Below, one piece after another: positions 61,342-64,000 of a stretch of 64,000 nt of DNA. The number at the start of each line of letters is the position of its first letter. The first letter of the stretch is position 1. Under the pieces are notes generated by a model that worked only from the letters and a program-made list of their open reading frames with translations, had not been told where the DNA came from and searched no databases. Both the position numbers and the translations under genes were made by a program. Source of the stretch: a bacterium MS4 (lineage in GTDB: Bacteria > Bacillota > Clostridia > Oscillospirales > Acutalibacteraceae). Where the stretch lies: NCBI GenBank assembly GCA_000752215.1, contig CCFG01000017.1:62001-126000 (forward strand). Reading direction: 5' to 3'.

Positions 61342-62607
61342 TTATTTCAATGCGTCCTGCACAGCCTTTTCGGTGGTGTCGACATCCTGACTTCCGGAAA
61401 GATATTTATGAATATTGATCTGAATTGTGTCGCTTGTCTTGGAGTACTGGGCGGAAACTGGCCGTGCAATGGTCGTGTTCAGCGCCTTCTGGAAACCTTC
61501 CATGGTAAGCAGCGGATTTGCCTTGATGACTTCCTCATCCTTCATCACCGCGTTGTAGCCCGGAAGGTAGGAGCCTTTCGTCGACATGATTTTCTGCCCG
61601 TCGGGCCCTGCGAGATACTTGATGAATTCCCATGCGCCGTCCGCATTTTTGGATTTTGCGTTCATGCCTAACAGCCAGCCGCCTACGCAGCCGCCCTTCG
61701 GCAGCGGCGCGATCCCGACCTGTTCCGTTTTGACCGCCACGTCTCCGGCTTTGATCAAACCGTACTGATACGGCCAGTTGCGGGAAAATACGCTCTTGCC
61801 GTCTTTAAAGCTGGCGTCGGTCGAGCCTTCGTTATAATTCAGAACGTCGCTGGGCACAACCTTGGAAGTAATGAATTTATTCATCATCTGGAGCCCGCCC
61901 TTAATGTCCTGGAAGTTCGCGGTAAATTCATTGGCGTTACAGGTCAGGCCCTCGTACTGTTTCGCCTGAAACGCGTAACCGTCGGCAGTGCCTTTCTGGC
62001 CCTTGTATTTTGCAGCCATTTGATAAAGATCGTCATATGTATAGCTGCCGCTGACAAGTTTCTCCCCGTCTTCTTTCGAGACGATGTCGGAGCGGTAGTA
62101 CAGCATGGCAACATCGGGGAAAAACGGCAGAGTGTACTGCTTACCCTGATAATTGCCGGAGTCCATGGAGCCTTTGTTAAAATCTGTCTTTTTGTAGCCT
62201 GCCTCGCTCATTTTGACATCCAGCGGCGAAAGGTACCCTGCCGCGGCAAATTCGCCGGCCCAAACGACATCCAGTGAAATGACGTCGTAGTCGGAGGAGC
62301 CGGAGGAAAGGGACGTTAAAAGCTGGTCGTGCATTTGCGCGGAATCGTTTGTGAACTGTTCCCATTCCACTTTATACTTTGTCTGGGACGAGTTGAACGC
62401 ATCTACAACAGCCTGTGTGGCGGGGGTGGAATCCGCCTGTGCGCCGAATTTCAATGTGACGGGTCCGTTTGCCGCCTCTGCTTTGGATTCGGCGGCCTGG
62501 CTCTCTGTATCGGCCGATTTTGAGGAGCTTTCCGGGTGGCCCCCGCAGGCGGCCATACCGGCCGCCATGGCAATTGCCAAAAATGCCGCTAGTATCTTTT
62601 TCATCAT
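61342..62607 (-). CDS. Sugar-binding lipoprotein of an ABC importer
   Basis: 421 residues. Lipoprotein signal ending at C21 (GMAAC), followed by a Ser/Ala-rich spacer. Cluster-1 family (MalE-like) pattern: VTLKFGAQADSTPATQAVVD, YDVISLDVVWAGEFAAAGYLSPLD, LPFFPDVAMLYYRSDIV and GGWLLGMNAKSKN. Delivers a disaccharide to the two permeases downstream. First gene of the operon. Confidence 0.93.
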   Translation of the reverse strand: MMKKILAAFLAIAMAAGMAACGGHPESSSKSADTESQAAESKAEAANGPVTLKFGAQADSTPATQAVVDAFNSSQTKYKVEWEQFTNDSAQMHDQLLTSLSSGSSDYDVISLDVVWAGEFAAAGYLSPLDVKMSEAGYKKTDFNKGSMDSGNYQGKQYTLPFFPDVAMLYYRSDIVSKEDGEKLVSGSYTYDDLYQMAAKYKGQKGTADGYAFQAKQYEGLTCNANEFTANFQDIKGGLQMMNKFITSKVVPSDVLNYNEGSTDASFKDGKSVFSRNWPYQYGLIKAGDVAVKTEQVGIAPLPKGGCVGGWLLGMNAKSKNADGAWEFIKYLAGPDGQKIMSTKGSYLPGYNAVMKDEEVIKANPLLTMEGFQKALNTTIARPVSAQYSKTSDTIQINIHKYLSGSQDVDTTEKAVQDALK

Positions 62608-62690
62608 TACAATCCTCCTAGATTTGTTTTTATATACCCAATGAGAATGATCTTATCATAACGTAAAAAAGGGAATCAGTATTTCAAAAT

Positions 62691-62716
62691 ATTAAGATTA
62701 GTGTTATAATCTTAAT
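62691..62716. promoter_or_regulatory. Palindromic operator in the divergent AraC/sugar promoter region
   Basis: ATTAAGATTA (62691-62700) and TAATCTTAAT (62707-62716), perfect 10-bp arms with a 6-base centre. It contains a TATAAT (62705-62710) serving as a -10 for the AraC gene, with a weak -35 (TTTCAA, 62682-62687). The AraC protein is the likely binder. Confidence 0.6.
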
Positions 62717-62761
62717 AAGATATAAAAATATATCTAAAATAAATTTGAACAGGTGTAAATT

Positions 62762-63964
62762 ATGCTCGAATTTGATTTATCTGAGCAAGTGAAGGTCTTT
62801 TATTATGCGACCCAGCTTCCCGTCAGTATCTTAAAGAACGATCGAATCGAGCAATCCTTTCCCGAAGCTCTGGTGACAGCCGGGCAAATCATTACAGGGG
62901 AATCCGCCTTACCTATTCAATACAGCCCCCACGAATACAATACCGTGCAATATCTTTCCAGTGAGTTCGGCGAGCTTTTCGTTGTATATGTATTCGACGA
63001 TACTTACGTTGTAGCCGCAGGGCCTTTTTTGACAGAGCCGGTACGGGACGGTATGATCGTAAACATGATCCAAAGTGAAAAAATCCCGATCAAATTGAAG
63101 CAAAAGCTGGAGTCCTATTATCAGGGCATCAACGAAATTACTCCCCAAACATATTATTATTGCGGAAAACTGATTGCATCGCTTTTCAATGCCAGAAACA
63201 TGAACAAAACACCCGATTCCCACCCGATCGGCAAGGAAGTCGGATTTATTCAGGAATACTTTCAGAACACCCATAAAAATCAGGAAAAGATGTTTTCGCA
63301 CCCGCCGTTTTTTCTGGAGAAAAAGATCGTCAACCAAATCAAAATTTACGATATAGACGGTGCGCTGAACACACTGATGGAAATCAACCTGCTCAGCCGT
63401 GCGGTTTTGGCAAAGGACCCGCTGCGCTCCCTCAAGAATTCGATTATCTGTTCCTGCTCCTTTTTTACGCGCGCGGTGATCGAAGCCGGGGTGTTCCCGG
63501 ATATCGCTTTTACCTATAGCGACACCTTTATTCAACAGATCGAAAAGATGAACGGCATTTCCGAGGTACGCAACTTCGAGCAGGAAATGTTAAAAGAGTT
63601 CATCAAGCTGGCAAAGGATAAAACCTCGGCAAAATATTCGCGCCCTATCTTTTCCGCGCTGCAATATATCAACAACAACCTGACGCAAAAGCTGAGTTTG
63701 GCCGATATTGCGAAACACGCGTATGTGCATCCGAATTATCTGAGCAGTATCTTCAAGAAAGAGGTGGGATGCTCGCTTACCGATTTTATCGCACGGCGGA
63801 GGATTGAGGAATCGACCTATTTCATCGCTTACACAGATTACGAAATCGCGGATATTGCAAGCTTTTATCACTTCTGCAATCAAAGCTACTATTGCACTGT
63901 GTTTAAGCAGCATCTCTTCATCTCCCCGAAGGAGTACCGCAAAAGCGCCCGTCCGTCCTGCTGA
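62762..63964 (+). CDS. AraC-family transcriptional regulator
   Basis: 400 residues. The N-terminal 280 residues are a sensor of unrecognised fold, unlike the cupin of AraC. The C-terminal about 100 residues hold two helix-turn-helix units (KLSLADIAKHAYVHPNYLSS and EIADIASFYHFCNQSYYCTV) typical of the family. Divergent from the sugar operon, with a shared intergenic region and a palindrome, so it probably activates the importer in response to the sugar. The gene ends within the window. Confidence 0.9.
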   Translation: MLEFDLSEQVKVFYYATQLPVSILKNDRIEQSFPEALVTAGQIITGESALPIQYSPHEYNTVQYLSSEFGELFVVYVFDDTYVVAAGPFLTEPVRDGMIVNMIQSEKIPIKLKQKLESYYQGINEITPQTYYYCGKLIASLFNARNMNKTPDSHPIGKEVGFIQEYFQNTHKNQEKMFSHPPFFLEKKIVNQIKIYDIDGALNTLMEINLLSRAVLAKDPLRSLKNSIICSCSFFTRAVIEAGVFPDIAFTYSDTFIQQIEKMNGISEVRNFEQEMLKEFIKLAKDKTSAKYSRPIFSALQYINNNLTQKLSLADIAKHAYVHPNYLSSIFKKEVGCSLTDFIARRRIEESTYFIAYTDYEIADIASFYHFCNQSYYCTVFKQHLFISPKEYRKSARPSC

Positions 63965-64000
63965 CGGCAAAATTCAGGAAAAAATGGCCTTTATACATAA

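Overview
The window looks like a chromosomal segment of a strictly anaerobic, fermentative Clostridia-type Firmicute, probably Oscillospiraceae/Ruminococcaceae-like (genus not resolvable by eye). Signs are strong AGGAGG-type ribosome binding sites, TTGACA-17-TATAAT promoters, a CIRCE operator, a Rex box, and an anaerobe gene set: superoxide reductase, hybrid-cluster protein, glycyl-radical enzymes, iron alcohol dehydrogenase. No rRNA, tRNA, CRISPR array or intact transposase was seen. Gene starts were moved to the codon with the best ribosome binding site where that differed from the longest frame.

Layout: 0-2.2 kb, 5' end of a leftward pfl-like gene behind a ZTP riboswitch, then an encapsulin nanocompartment (encapsulated ferritin + shell) and desulfoferrodoxin. 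2.2-9.7 kb, a TrmB-like regulator/decarboxylase pair with a palindromic operator, a chemoreceptor, a LexA-like repressor, and a GntR regulator next to ilvD sharing an operator motif. 9.8-19.1 kb, MsrAB-GNAT-HAD; a ParA-ComFB-lipid kinase-PAP2 operon; an esterase; a Cache/PAS/GGDEF protein. 19.3-29.5 kb, YhaO/YhaN-type nuclease complex, CIRCE-controlled Hsp20, a ferredoxin-Hcp-cupin operon, a Kelch lipoprotein and a Rex-controlled alcohol dehydrogenase. 30-37.3 kb, a PP2C-like protein, an unrecognised small protein and a complete oligopeptide ABC transporter. 37.8-44.1 kb, a secreted Ig-like protein and a MacAB-like efflux system with a divergent response regulator. 44.1-48.3 kb, housekeeping genes. 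48.5-55.9 kb, a visibly more AT-rich island of single genes (PhzF, SF0329-like, two GNATs, a glycyl-radical enzyme with its activase, gene relics) punctuated by a short repeated motif. 56.2-64 kb, a disaccharide import and phosphorolysis operon (binding protein, two permeases, GH65 phosphorylase, beta-phosphoglucomutase) with a divergent AraC regulator.

Themes: defence against oxygen, peroxide and NO (encapsulin, SOR, MsrAB, Hcp), redox-controlled fermentation (Rex-ADH, pfl), nutrient import and genome plasticity. A roughly 100-bp palindromic MITE-like repeat occurs in four full copies and one half copy, and a 230-bp piece of the yyaL gene is duplicated 7.6 kb away. The least explained items are the ParA-ComFB-lipid operon, the glycyl-radical enzyme with an unusual active-site loop and a non-canonical activase start, the palindromic repeat family, and the intergenic motif of the AT-rich island.
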